From assembly GCF_018310695.1 (NCBI RefSeq), contig NZ_JAGXCY010000004.1, positions 186,001 to 250,000 on the forward strand: a DNA stretch of 64,000 bases, in the 5' to 3' direction. A program made the position numbers and the translations under genes. Source of the stretch: Paenibacillus sp. Marseille-Q4541. Lineage in GTDB: Bacteria > Bacillota > Bacilli > Paenibacillales > Paenibacillaceae. The notes beneath the pieces were generated by a model that saw only the letters and a program-made list of their open reading frames with translations, did not search any database and had not been told where the DNA came from. Position 1 is the stretch's first letter. The number at the start of each line of letters is the position of its first letter. Below are positions 36,097 through 43,996 of this stretch, piece after piece.

Positions 36097-36130
36097 CCCC
36101 CTTTTCAATAAATGAAAAGAGGGCAAGTAA
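36097..36130 (-). terminator. Terminator of yuiB
   Basis: On the minus strand CCCTCTTTTCA pairs with TGAAAAGGGGG around TTTAT, followed by TTTTGTC. It lies just after the yuiB stop at 36151. Confidence 0.8.
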
Positions 36131-36150
36131 CCATACCAAATTGATAGTCA

Positions 36151-36444
36151 TTAAAACATTTTGTAACCGCCAAACCGTAGCTTTTGGATCGTCCATCCAC
36201 TAAGAATGGCACCTGCAACACCACTAAGGCCAATCAAATAATCGACAGGTCCATAGGAATTCATATGCGTACCAAAGCTCATGCTTCGATCCCACATAGA
36301 GAAAATAACAATGGGTATAAGTACGATTACAAATAAATAAGAAGGAAACCAGGTTGTTTTCATAAGCATATTCAAGATGAAACCGATCCCAAACATCATG
36401 ACAAAAAACAAGATCATAAGCACGAGCACAGGTAAGAACTGCAT
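36151..36444 (-). CDS. yuiB: YuiB-like membrane protein
   Basis: The 97-residue product has three hydrophobic helices (about residues 4-28, 33-50 and 68-86) and ends KLRFGGYKMF, similar to the end I recall for B. subtilis YuiB. The function is unknown. ATG 36444 follows GGAGG by about 11 bases. In B. subtilis yuiB lies close to yumB and yumC, and both have homologues here within 4 kb, which supports the name. Confidence 0.75.
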   Translation of the reverse strand: MQFLPVLVLMILFFVMMFGIGFILNMLMKTTWFPSYLFVIVLIPIVIFSMWDRSMSFGTHMNSYGPVDYLIGLSGVAGAILSGWTIQKLRFGGYKMF

Positions 36445-36684
36445 TCGCTTACATCCTCCTTCATTCTACCAAATCATGAACACTGATCCATAATAGATAA
36501 TAAATAGTGTACCCTATAAAATGTGTCTCGGCAATGAACTTTCTAGGTCAGCGTAGCGATTTTTGTCATTTTTAATGAGATCTTCATTTGCTCTGCTGCT
36601 TCCGCCTTTGATACAATGTAAGCGTTGATTAAAATAGTCTAAACATCTGATATACAAATTAAATATCATATAGGAGTGAAACAA

Positions 36685-37431
36685 ATGAACGAAGCTGCAT
36701 CGACTCTGGAAGGCTGGTACGCCCTTCATGATTTCAGATCCATTAACTGGGCCGCCTGGCGTTCTGCAGATGAAGAAGCACGTGCTGTTGCTTTGGACGA
36801 TCTGCAAGAATTTTTACAAGAATGGGCTTCAGATGAAGAAGCTGGAAAAGGCAGCTCAACCGTTTATACGATTGTTGGTCAAAAAGCTGACTTTGTAATG
36901 ATGCATCTACGTGAAACTTTGGAAGATCTGAATGCCATCGAAAATGCGTTTAACAAAACGACATTCGCCCGTTTTACAACGAAGGCATATTCCTATGTCA
37001 GCGTTGTCGAGCTAAGTAATTATCTCGCAGGTAAAGACAGTGACCCGATGCAAAATCCAGAAGTTGTCGCTCGTCTAAAACCAGTTCTACCAAAAAAACA
37101 ATATATTTGTTTCTATCCAATGAACAAAAAACGCGAACTCAGCGACAACTGGTACATGCTGTCTATGGACGAACGTAAAGCCATGATGAGAAGTCATGGA
37201 CTGATTGGACGCAGTTATGCAGGTAAAGTGAAACAGATTATTACCGGCTCTGTCGGCTTTGACGATTGGGAGTGGGGCGTTACCCTATTCGCTGACGATG
37301 CTCTCCAGTTCAAAAAACTGGTTTACGAAATGCGTTTTGACGAAGTCAGCGCGCGTTACGGTGAATTTGGTTCCTTCTATGTAGGTAGTCTGCTTACACC
37401 GGAATCCTTTGAAAGCATGCTGAAAGTGTAA
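36685..37431 (+). CDS. hemQ: Coproheme decarboxylase HemQ
   Basis: The 248-residue product is of the chlorite-dismutase fold and acts at the last step of the coproporphyrin-dependent heme pathway of Gram-positives, turning coproheme III into heme b with peroxide. Visible are the [11 protein letters not shown] segment with the catalytic Tyr, the [14 protein letters not shown] segment with the heme-ligand His, and [17 protein letters not shown] near the end. I start at ATG 36685; GTG 36676 overlaps the ribosome site TAGGAG. A terminator follows at once. Heme feeds the cytochromes coded nearby (sdhC, ctaA). Confidence 0.93.
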   Translation: MNEAASTLEGWYALHDFRSINWAAWRSADEEARAVALDDLQEFLQEWASDEEAGKGSSTVYTIVGQKADFVMMHLRETLEDLNAIENAFNKTTFARFTTKAYSYVSVVELSNYLAGKDSDPMQNPEVVARLKPVLPKKQYICFYPMNKKRELSDNWYMLSMDERKAMMRSHGLIGRSYAGKVKQIITGSVGFDDWEWGVTLFADDALQFKKLVYEMRFDEVSARYGEFGSFYVGSLLTPESFESMLKV

Positions 37432-37460
37432 TTTCCATTTTACAATGACAATATAAAAAA

Positions 37461-37489
37461 GGATGCCATCATTCGGCATCCTTTTTTTA
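37461..37489 (+). terminator. Terminator of hemQ
   Basis: GGATGCC (37461-37467) pairs with GGCATCC (37475-37481) and a run of T follows. The A-run before the stem means it can also serve the convergent gene at 37487. Confidence 0.9.
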
Positions 37490-37741
37490 TTCGTTCTCTT
37501 CTTCTTCCAGCTTTTTTAACGATTCCAGAAATTCAGCTGTTGCCCGGTCACGATCGCGACCTTTTTCTTTCAATCTTTCAATGGCTGGCAAGATTAAAAT
37601 GTCGACTTCCTTCTGCACGATATAAGAAAGATCATACTTCTCCTGCTCCTCGAGATAACTGCCCACTTCCATCAAAGCATTATATCGATCCAGTTCATCT
37701 CTCGTCAGCAATCCCCTTACCTGTACACTACAATGTCTCAT
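37487..37741 (-). CDS. Conserved hypothetical helical protein (84 aa)
   Basis: The 84-residue product is hydrophilic and looks wholly helical, with an acidic, coiled-coil-like tail (LESLKKLEEEENE). I do not recognise the family. It starts three bases after the yumB stop, so the two are cotranscribed; the ribosome site AAGGAAGG is about 12 bases from ATG 37741 and lies within the end of yumB. No membrane segment or cysteine motif is visible beyond one early Cys. Confidence 0.75.
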   Translation of the reverse strand: MRHCSVQVRGLLTRDELDRYNALMEVGSYLEEQEKYDLSYIVQKEVDILILPAIERLKEKGRDRDRATAEFLESLKKLEEEENE

Positions 37742-37744
37742 CGT

Positions 37745-38935
37745 TTAAAAGAACCTTCCTTTTTGGAGTACGAGTGGTATCCCGCCGATAACATATAAAT
37801 AGCGAATATCAACAACCTTTTTGAGCTGAGCAGCTTTCCATCCCTTCCACTTCTTCCCATTCACGATGGCAATCGCTTCGCCTCGACCCAAAGAAGCAAC
37901 GGTCCCTTTATGGCTAAAGGTGAACTTATCCAAACTTTTCCCACGAATCGAAAGAGCTACATTTTTTGCACAATTAACCCCCTGTTGCATCGCAATTTGT
38001 GCCGTTGGCGGATATGGACGACCCTCCTGATTTAATACGAGTGAACTGTCACCAATAATATAGATATGATCATAACCCGGTGCTCTCAAATACTCATCGA
38101 CCTTCACACGTCCCCGTGTCACTTCAAAGCCTGCATTTTCAATCAGTTTGTTGCCTCGAATTCCGCCTGTCCATACTACGGTTGCCGCTTCGATTCGTTC
38201 CCCGTCTCCAATAATGACACCGCCTGGAAGACATTCCTTAATCGGAACTCCGATACGAAGAGAAACCCCTTTATTTTTAAGTACGTCCATTGCATATTCA
38301 ACAAGTTCCTTATCAAAGCCAGGGAGTGCAGTCGGTGCTGCCTCTACGTTATAAAGCTCAACCTTGGCTGGGTCCACATCAAATTCTTTGCACAGACGAG
38401 GTAAACGGTCTGCCAGTTCTGACACAAATTCCACTCCGCTAAATCCAGCCCCGCCAACCACAAATCTTAACCGGCTTGCGTCTCCATCATTTTTGTAACA
38501 CGCAAACTGGTACTCGATATGTTCACGGATCAACCTGACTGAATTAATACTGCGAATCGTCATTGCATATTCTTTCATACCCGGAATACCAAAGGTTTCC
38601 GGTTCTCCTCCTAGACTGATCACCAGAATGTCATATGACAAGGTTCCGTCTTCCAGTATTACTTTCTTCTCGTGCGGCCTGATATCCTTTACAGCAGATT
38701 TCACTAGATCGATCTTGAACTCGTCAATCAGCTTGGAGATGGGTACCCTTGCATGCTCAATGGAATCCGTCCCTGCAGCTGGCATGTGCAGATGTGTGGT
38801 TATGTAATGATAATCATGCCTGTTTACGAGCGTAACATCTGCTTCATTATAGTTCAGTTCCTTTTGAAGTCGCTGTGCGGTTAAAATCCCGCCATAGCCT
38901 GCGCCAAGGATGACAATCTTAGGAATGTTACTCAT
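37745..38935 (-). CDS. yumB: NAD(P)H dehydrogenase-like flavoprotein, YumB/NDH-2
   Basis: The 396-residue product is a two-dinucleotide-fold flavoprotein of the NDH-2 family. The FAD motif VILGAGYGGILTA is at the start, the NAD motif VVGGAGFSGVEFVSEL is near 162, and the GDSS region (YIIGDSSLVL) is near 300. It should oxidise NADH and reduce menaquinone at the membrane. ATG 38935 follows GGAGGGG. It precedes the 84-residue gene. It lies next to a divergent yumC homologue, as in B. subtilis. Confidence 0.9.
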   Translation of the reverse strand: MSNIPKIVILGAGYGGILTAQRLQKELNYNEADVTLVNRHDYHYITTHLHMPAAGTDSIEHARVPISKLIDEFKIDLVKSAVKDIRPHEKKVILEDGTLSYDILVISLGGEPETFGIPGMKEYAMTIRSINSVRLIREHIEYQFACYKNDGDASRLRFVVGGAGFSGVEFVSELADRLPRLCKEFDVDPAKVELYNVEAAPTALPGFDKELVEYAMDVLKNKGVSLRIGVPIKECLPGGVIIGDGERIEAATVVWTGGIRGNKLIENAGFEVTRGRVKVDEYLRAPGYDHIYIIGDSSLVLNQEGRPYPPTAQIAMQQGVNCAKNVALSIRGKSLDKFTFSHKGTVASLGRGEAIAIVNGKKWKGWKAAQLKKVVDIRYLYVIGGIPLVLQKGRFF

Positions 38936-39465
38936 GCGCTTACCCCTCCGAAATCATTCAACTCACAACTCATTATAGAAGTCACTAAAGTATGTATCAT
39001 GGATTTAACGCGTGAAAGTGTCGACTTCCCAAAAAAACCTTATTCCATCCTATAATGCTGTCCCAAAAACATAATAATCTGAATAGAAATCGATTACTAC
39101 TCTCCTAAAAGATAATAATAGTTCTATTCCTATTCAATAAAACGACAACTTATGTCATGAGGTTTCAAAACTTTATAAAATATACGGAAAATACTCAAAA
39201 ATCAAGAAAAATTTTTCATGCACCAAAAATAATAGCGATACGCCTTCAAAATAGCAAGTCAAAAAATGTCTTGTCCAAGGGAGACGAAATTTTAATATAT
39301 AATCATGAAAACTTCATGAAAACAAATCGAAATGACCTTTGCAACAATTTGCGGTAGTGTCTATAATGAAAATGACTTTAATCATAAGAATCGAGAATCT
39401 CGTGGAACAACATCCGTGACGAAATTGATTCACTAAAATATAGAGAGAAAGGTGTGTTCTACAAG
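38936..39465. other. AT-rich divergent region of yumB and yumC
   Basis: This 530-base region is very AT-rich. It holds the yumC promoter at 39339-39367 and, on the other side, the yumB promoter that I could not place. A 66-codon frame at 39157-39357 has no ribosome site and is probably not a gene. GAATAG and CTATTC (about 39080-39140) form a loose inverted repeat of unknown meaning. Confidence 0.5.
39339..39367 (+). promoter_or_regulatory. yumC promoter
   Basis: TTGCAA (39339-39344), a 17-base spacer and TATAAT (39362-39367) make a strong sigma-A promoter about 100 bases before the yumC start. Confidence 0.75.
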
Positions 39466-40467
39466 GTGACGACCCCAGAATCCACTCACGAAATGACTGA
39501 TTTGCTAATTATCGGTGGAGGACCTGCCGGTATGTTTGCTGCATTTTATGGCGGTATGCGTCAGGCATCTGTGAAAATTGTTGAAAGCATGCCTCAACTT
39601 GGCGGCCAGCTCGCAGCACTGTATCCGGAGAAATACATTTATGATGTAGCCGGATTCCCAAAAGTTACAGCAGGAGAACTGGTAAACAATCTTCTTTCTC
39701 AAATGGACCGTTTTGATACAGACATTCGCCTAGAAGAAAAAGTAGTTTTTGTAGAGAAAAAAGATGAGCGCCATTTTGTTGTTACGACAGATAAAGACGT
39801 ACATCATGCCAAATCCGTCATTATTACTGCAGGTGTAGGCGCATTTGAACCTCGTAGACTGGAACTTGAGGGTGCAGCACGTTTTGAGAAAACAAACCTT
39901 CATTATTTTGTAAGTGACTTGAGCCGTTTTGCAGGCAAAAAAGTACTAATCAGCGGTGGCGGAGATTCTGCAGTTGACTGGGCGCTTATGCTCGAACCAA
40001 TCGCAGAACAAGTAACTCTCATCCATCGCCGTGACAAATTCCGCGCACACGAGCACAGTGTTGAGAATTTGATGGCTTCCAAGGTCAATGTGGTCACTCC
40101 AACGGAAATTACCGAGCTTCACGGAGAAGACCGCATTACTAAAGTAACTCTCTCTCATGTAAAAACGAAAGAAACACAAGAAATTGAAGTCGATGATGTC
40201 ATCGTGAACTTTGGTTTCATCTCTTCTCTTGGCCCGATTGCAGAATGGGGAATCGATATTCAGGGTAACTCGATCGTCGTGGATACTCGAATGGAGACAA
40301 GTATTCCTGGTATTTTTGCAGCCGGTGATATTACAACCTATGAGGGTAAACTTAAACTGATTGCCGTCGGCTTTGGTGAAGCCCCAACAGCAGTCAATAA
40401 TGCTAAAGTATATGTAGATCCTAATGCCAAATTGTCTCCTGGACACAGCAGTAATATGAAAATGTAA
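39466..40467 (+). CDS. yumC: Ferredoxin--NADP+ reductase, YumC type
   Basis: The 333-residue product is a thioredoxin-reductase-like ferredoxin/flavodoxin-NADP+ reductase without the CXXC redox pair. The FAD motif [16 protein letters not shown] is at the start, the NADP motif [15 protein letters not shown] near 165, and [15 protein letters not shown] near 285. It moves electrons between NADPH and ferredoxin or flavodoxin in the cytosol. The start is uncertain: GTG 39466 has AAAGGTG about 10 bases away, while GTG 39454 sits in that site. It closely resembles my memory of B. subtilis YumC. Confidence 0.92.
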   Translation: MTTPESTHEMTDLLIIGGGPAGMFAAFYGGMRQASVKIVESMPQLGGQLAALYPEKYIYDVAGFPKVTAGELVNNLLSQMDRFDTDIRLEEKVVFVEKKDERHFVVTTDKDVHHAKSVIITAGVGAFEPRRLELEGAARFEKTNLHYFVSDLSRFAGKKVLISGGGDSAVDWALMLEPIAEQVTLIHRRDKFRAHEHSVENLMASKVNVVTPTEITELHGEDRITKVTLSHVKTKETQEIEVDDVIVNFGFISSLGPIAEWGIDIQGNSIVVDTRMETSIPGIFAAGDITTYEGKLKLIAVGFGEAPTAVNNAKVYVDPNAKLSPGHSSNMKM

Positions 40468-40511
40468 CCTTGGCTATTCACTACGTAAAAGAATAAGAAG
40501 CCAATAAAAAA

Positions 40512-40551
40512 GGGTATCTTACTCCTGATAACTACATCAGGAGGGATACCC
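40512..40551 (+). promoter_or_regulatory. Shine-Dalgarno-sequestering hairpin
   Basis: GGGTATC (40512-40518) pairs with GATACCC (40545-40551), and CTCCTGAT (40522-40529) with ATCAGGAG (40536-40543), in a 15-base-pair hairpin with a small bulge. The 3' arm contains the AGGAGG ribosome site of the TTG-started zinc-ribbon gene at 40553. On the minus strand the stem is followed by TTTTTTATTGG and can serve as a terminator. Confidence 0.75.
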
Positions 40552-40552
40552 T

Positions 40553-40804
40553 TTGCCTTATTTGTGCCCATTATGTAACGGTCTAAATATACCTTCACAA
40601 CCTTGCCCCACCTGCCATGAGCCTATCGTGGATTACGGATTACAGGAAGACTACGCCGGGCCGTACAGCCCGTATGTGTCATCTTCCGTCTATCTTACGA
40701 TACCTGAAGCCAAGGGCTATTGCATTCACCTTATGTTCTGTCCTCACTGTATGACACAAACTTCTTATGCTGTGGAAACATGGGAAGTGCCTGGCAGTAT
40801 TTGA
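40553..40804 (+). CDS. Small zinc-ribbon protein
   Basis: The 83-residue product has four cysteine pairs or near-pairs: YLCPLCNG, QPCPTCHE and MFCPHCMTQ, with a lone Cys in GYCIHL. These look like zinc-ribbon knuckles. No partner or DNA-binding part is clear. The start is TTG 40553, with AGGAGG 8 bases upstream, buried in a hairpin. I do not know a function. It is convergent with sda, whose stop is 20 bases away. It lies just after yumC. Confidence 0.75.
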   Translation: MPYLCPLCNGLNIPSQPCPTCHEPIVDYGLQEDYAGPYSPYVSSSVYLTIPEAKGYCIHLMFCPHCMTQTSYAVETWEVPGSI

Positions 40805-40824
40805 CCGTTAAACCAAGAGGATCT

Positions 40825-40968
40825 CTAATGAAGAACGGCAGATACGTCGGTGTTCAGTTCGCGCCTGAGGATTTCACCTAATAATAGAGCGATGAAATCG
40901 CGTTCAAGCTGGAGCTCGATTGCCATGTGATAAGAATCGAGCAACATCTCATCTGAAAGCATAGCCAT
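40825..40968 (-). CDS. sda: Sporulation histidine kinase inhibitor Sda
   Basis: The 47-residue product begins MAMLSDEMLLDSYHMAIEL and continues QLERDFIALLLGEILRRELN. It matches the helical hairpin of B. subtilis Sda (which I recall as 46 residues, starting MRKLSDELL). Sda binds sporulation kinases KinA/KinB and blocks their autophosphorylation when DNA replication or integrity is disturbed. The start at 40968 gives the same N-terminal length as Sda, with AAGGG about 10 bases away; ATG 40962 with GGAG six bases away is an alternative. A promoter, SOS-like palindrome and DnaA boxes lie directly upstream. Confidence 0.9.
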   Translation of the reverse strand: MAMLSDEMLLDSYHMAIELQLERDFIALLLGEILRRELNTDVSAVLH

Positions 40969-41003
40969 CTCCGACACACCCTTTCTTTTTTTTCCTCGTC
41001 TCT

Positions 41004-41039
41004 ATTCTAGCAGAGAACAAAAAGTAGAACAAGCGTTCT
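41004..41039 (-). promoter_or_regulatory. sda promoter with SOS-like palindrome
   Basis: On the minus strand TTGTTC (41027-41032) and TAGAAT (41004-41009) have a 17-base spacer, which fits sigma-A. The palindrome AGAAC-AAGC-GTTCT (41026-41039) overlaps the -35; its core GAACRNRYGTTC fits the Bacillus LexA consensus at every core position. Confidence 0.6.
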
Positions 41040-41040
41040 G

Positions 41041-41140
41041 TTATCCACACCCATTTGTGGAAATCCTGTGTATAAACTGTTAATAAATTGAAAATATTGA
41101 GGTTTTGTAAGGGAGAATATGTGGACAATAATTATACACA
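41041..41140. promoter_or_regulatory. DnaA-box cluster upstream of sda
   Basis: Four good DnaA boxes (consensus TTATNCACA) lie within 100 bases: TTATCCACA at 41041-41049 (plus, perfect), TTATACACA at 41067-41075 (minus), TTGTCCACA at 41120-41128 (minus), and TTATACACA at 41132-41140 (plus). A weaker box, ATTTCCACA, is at 41056-41064 (minus). In B. subtilis DnaA acts on the sda promoter, so the arrangement is expected in kind. Confidence 0.85.
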
Positions 41141-41295
41141 GGATAAATAATAACTTTGGCTTAAAAAATATATTTATATTTTTTTCAAAGAAAATTGCTA
41201 GATTTAAAGTAAATGTATGAGGAAAAGACAAGAGAAAAGAAATAACTGTGAAGTTTTACCCTTTTTCGATCTATTTTAAACAGTACATTATCAAA
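41141..41295. other. AT-rich remainder of the sda / ATP-grasp gap
   Basis: The rest of this 327-base gap (with the DnaA and SOS sites at 41004-41140) is AT-rich and holds runs of A and T. I see no further gene, clear promoter or repeat. It ends just before the stop of the ATP-grasp gene at 41296. Confidence 0.5.
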
Positions 41296-41955
41296 TTATT
41301 GGGGTCTGGTGTTTACTTCCAAAATCCAAATTTTCCCGGACCTATCCAGCCCGTAATCAAAACCAAGTTGACCGATTCCCGGAAACTCCTCTTCTAAAAG
41401 CACGGTACAGGTTCTAGTAAGTCCACGCATTTCTTGCTGTTTCGTTTTGGCATGAATATGAGGTAAAGAACGTCTGAGTGCCACCCTGCATTTCAGCAAC
41501 GTTCCCCCTTTACATACATTCGTTATAACTAATCCCGGACGAGCCAGTCTTCCCAGCATCGCAGTAAACGTCCACTGGTTTTCTTTTTTTACGAATTTAA
41601 CACGATAATCTATAGGGCGCCCATCAATACGAGCAAGTACAATTCCTTGCTGAATTAAATATTTCCTTTTTAATTTGATACTCATAAGTGAACGATACAT
41701 GGCACCATAACTTGAAAAGCTAGAAGTATGTGCCATTTTGGTATAAGAATACTTCTCTCCTTCTTTTTTAACACGGATGACTCCGTTGCCACCGCCGCCA
41801 TGAATCGGTTTTACGAAGACCATTTTGTGTTTTTCTAGCATCGTTTTCAAATGCTGTTCGCTAAATATTGCTGTCTCTGGGATATGATTGGCGATAAAAG
41901 GGTTCTTTTGGAGTACTTCTGTCTTAATCCACTTGCTTCCAATGGTCCGATCCAT
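41296..41955 (-). CDS. Short YheC/YheD-family ATP-grasp protein
   Basis: The 219-residue product is an ATP-grasp protein related to the one at 2546-3643 but without the N-terminal part. Landmarks are FVKPIHGGGGNGVIRVKKE (about residue 47), RIDGRPIDYRVKFVKKENQW (about 110) and the C-terminal GFDYGLDRSGKIWILEVNTR, where the family's metal ligands lie. It ends two residues later in PQ, so the usual short tail is missing. The ATP-grasp core is complete. ATG 41955 follows GGAGGG. The function is unknown, probably spore-related. Confidence 0.8.
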   Translation of the reverse strand: MDRTIGSKWIKTEVLQKNPFIANHIPETAIFSEQHLKTMLEKHKMVFVKPIHGGGGNGVIRVKKEGEKYSYTKMAHTSSFSSYGAMYRSLMSIKLKRKYLIQQGIVLARIDGRPIDYRVKFVKKENQWTFTAMLGRLARPGLVITNVCKGGTLLKCRVALRRSLPHIHAKTKQQEMRGLTRTCTVLLEEEFPGIGQLGFDYGLDRSGKIWILEVNTRPQ

Positions 41956-42150
41956 ACGTTTCCCTCCTTCATAACATAAAAAATGAAGCTAGAGTCCTGA
42001 TATATATATATTTCTGTAACTCTTTCTTCTCTTGTATGTCTGTCCTTATAGAGACGCCTTTTTTGTGAGGGAAAAGAGAATTGGGATTTTCACCCGAGAT
42101 ACGCTATATTAAATAAATAGATTACGATAGGGAAGGGAGCATTTCACTCC

Positions 42151-42354
42151 GTGGCTCAATTTATTGAAGGATTCTACGGTATTGCCTACTTTGCAATGGT
42201 CATTGTTTTAGTCGCAGTTACCATTCTCACGTTTATCACAGGAATTAAATTTATACGTGACAAAAAACATATCGGGTTCGGTATTGGTTGTATTGTTTTT
42301 TCTGTTATCTTTTCTGCCATTATTATAGAAGTCATTAAATTCATCAATAATTGA
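42151..42354 (+). CDS. Two-helix small membrane protein
   Basis: The 67-residue product has two hydrophobic helices (about residues 9-33 and 42-62) joined by a basic GIKFIRDKKHIG loop. I do not recognise the family. It starts GTG at 42151 after GGGAG, though the gap of 11 bases is somewhat long. It is followed by a terminator at 42370-42404 and is probably a single-gene unit. It has no catalytic residues. Confidence 0.65.
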   Translation: MAQFIEGFYGIAYFAMVIVLVAVTILTFITGIKFIRDKKHIGFGIGCIVFSVIFSAIIIEVIKFINN

Positions 42355-42368
42355 CCCGTTACAGCAAG

Positions 42369-42404
42369 GAACCATCTTCTCCGAAAATGGGAGATGGTTT
42401 TTTC
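42369..42404 (+). terminator. Terminator after the two-helix membrane gene
   Basis: AACCATCT pairs with AGATGGTT (42370-42399), with CTCC/GGAG pairing inside, followed by TTTTTCG. Confidence 0.85.
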
Positions 42405-42463
42405 GTCTATTCTTTTTTCGGTTACAATAACAAAAAGGCAAGGAAAGAAGGAGCTGTACTTAT

Positions 42464-43996
42464 ATGACGTCTCATCGTTTCGGAATTATTGATATCGGGT
42501 CTAACTCCATCAGGCTCGTTATTTATGAAGTACTACATATGGGGGCACACCGTGTCTTATATGAGAAAAAATACGCTGCTAGACTCAGTCAGAAGGTGGA
42601 TCCCGACGGTACCATTAGCTATGACGCCATAGCATCCATTCTGCCGGTGCTTCGCAGCTACCAGGAAATATGTGCAAGTTATCGAGTGAATAACATCAGA
42701 GCAGCTGCTACAGCCGCGATACGTAATGCTCGAAACAGGGATGAGATTACAACATGGATCAGGAATGAAATCGGTCTTGAAGTACAACTAATCTCAGGAG
42801 AAGACGAAGGACGTCTTGGATTTCTCGGTGTCATTGAATCGCTTTCTATTTCAGATGGATTTATTATCGACATCGGCGGTGGAAGTACGGAAATCACCCT
42901 TTTTCTGGACGGACAATATAAAGACAGCCTTTCCATCCCTTACGGTGCTGTAAACTCCCATGCTCGTTATGGCTCGTCCGCTTACTGGAGCAGAGATATG
43001 GTAGATGCATTTCGCAGTTCCATACATGCCTATCTAAAGGACTACTCCTGGACACAGGATCACACTGGACTTCCGCTCGTCGGACTTGGAGGAACGGTAC
43101 GTTCCCTTGCTAAGATGGCGCAGAAGAAGCAAGAATACTCCCTTCCGGTCATGCATAATTACCGAATGGAGCCTGAAGATATTCGTGTATTTTATAATAC
43201 GCTCCCTTACATCCCTTCTGATCAGCGCAAAAAAACACCGGGTTTATCCAAGGACCGGACAGACCTTATCATCCCAGGTGTTATATTGTTGCAGACTATT
43301 TTTGAATGGCTAGAGTCCACACATTATATTGTCAGCGGTGCAGGGCTTCGGGATGGGCTTTTCTATGAAATGATGCAAAAAGATTATCCCGAATATATGA
43401 ATCAGGAAGTACTGACCAAAAGCATCTGGAATCTACTTCATTTCAACTCCTCTGCTCCGGCAGAGGAAATGAACCAACTCCGTTCTTGTATGGAACAGCT
43501 CTATCAAGAGCTCGAAGCTGAATCCTCGCTATCTGATAAACGAATTATATACGCCTCCGCGATGCTCTATCGCATTGGGGAGCGAATTCAGCATCACCGG
43601 GCGAGCCAGCATTCCCTCTACTGGATTAAGAACCACGGTGTCTGGGGACTGAGCCACCGAGAAGCCATCATTACTGCCATGATTGCCGACTATCATCCTA
43701 AAAGTAGAACTCCTATGGAAATGGAACATCACAAGGATATTTTACGGGTTGAAGATAATAAACGGGTTGCACGCCTCGGCTCACTCCTGCGACTTGCTTC
43801 TGCCTTATACGGAAGTGGAGGGTCTGCCGTTGAAAAAATGACAGTAAACAAAATAAACGACACTCTGCAATTGAAATTAATCTGCCGCAGAGAGCCGTTT
43901 ATTGAACTGAAAGAACTTGAAGATATAAAAAAAGAAGTAGAAAAAACTTGGAAACTAGATATGAAATGGTCTATCTCGAATTCTTCCATGTCTTGA
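42464..43996 (+). CDS. ppx: Exopolyphosphatase / Ppx-GppA phosphatase
   Basis: The 510-residue product is in the Ppx/GppA (ASKHA) family. The N-terminal GIIDIGSNSIRLVIYEV and FIIDIGGGSTEITLF (about 130) are the phosphate-binding loops, and VGLGGTVRSLAK (about 208) completes the site. A C-terminal HD-like helical region (about 310-505) follows. It breaks down polyphosphate or pppGpp. ATG 42464 follows AAGGAG. Its end overlaps the ppk end by 26 bases on the opposite strand. Confidence 0.92.
   Translation: MTSHRFGIIDIGSNSIRLVIYEVLHMGAHRVLYEKKYAARLSQKVDPDGTISYDAIASILPVLRSYQEICASYRVNNIRAAATAAIRNARNRDEITTWIRNEIGLEVQLISGEDEGRLGFLGVIESLSISDGFIIDIGGGSTEITLFLDGQYKDSLSIPYGAVNSHARYGSSAYWSRDMVDAFRSSIHAYLKDYSWTQDHTGLPLVGLGGTVRSLAKMAQKKQEYSLPVMHNYRMEPEDIRVFYNTLPYIPSDQRKKTPGLSKDRTDLIIPGVILLQTIFEWLESTHYIVSGAGLRDGLFYEMMQKDYPEYMNQEVLTKSIWNLLHFNSSAPAEEMNQLRSCMEQLYQELEAESSLSDKRIIYASAMLYRIGERIQHHRASQHSLYWIKNHGVWGLSHREAIITAMIADYHPKSRTPMEMEHHKDILRVEDNKRVARLGSLLRLASALYGSGGSAVEKMTVNKINDTLQLKLICRREPFIELKELEDIKKEVEKTWKLDMKWSISNSSMS

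Noticed and set aside
36617..36630. cre-like TGTAAGCGTTGATT upstream of hemQ
   Set aside because: The final CA is missing and there is no strong reason for carbon control of hemQ.
39157..39357. A 66-codon plus-strand frame in the yumB-yumC gap
   Set aside because: No ribosome site, strongly AT-biased composition and no recognisable protein pattern; the yumC promoter lies directly at its end.
39362..39390. Possible Fur box in the yumC leader (GAAAATGAC...AATCAT)
   Set aside because: The halves do not align as a 7-1-7 repeat; too weak.
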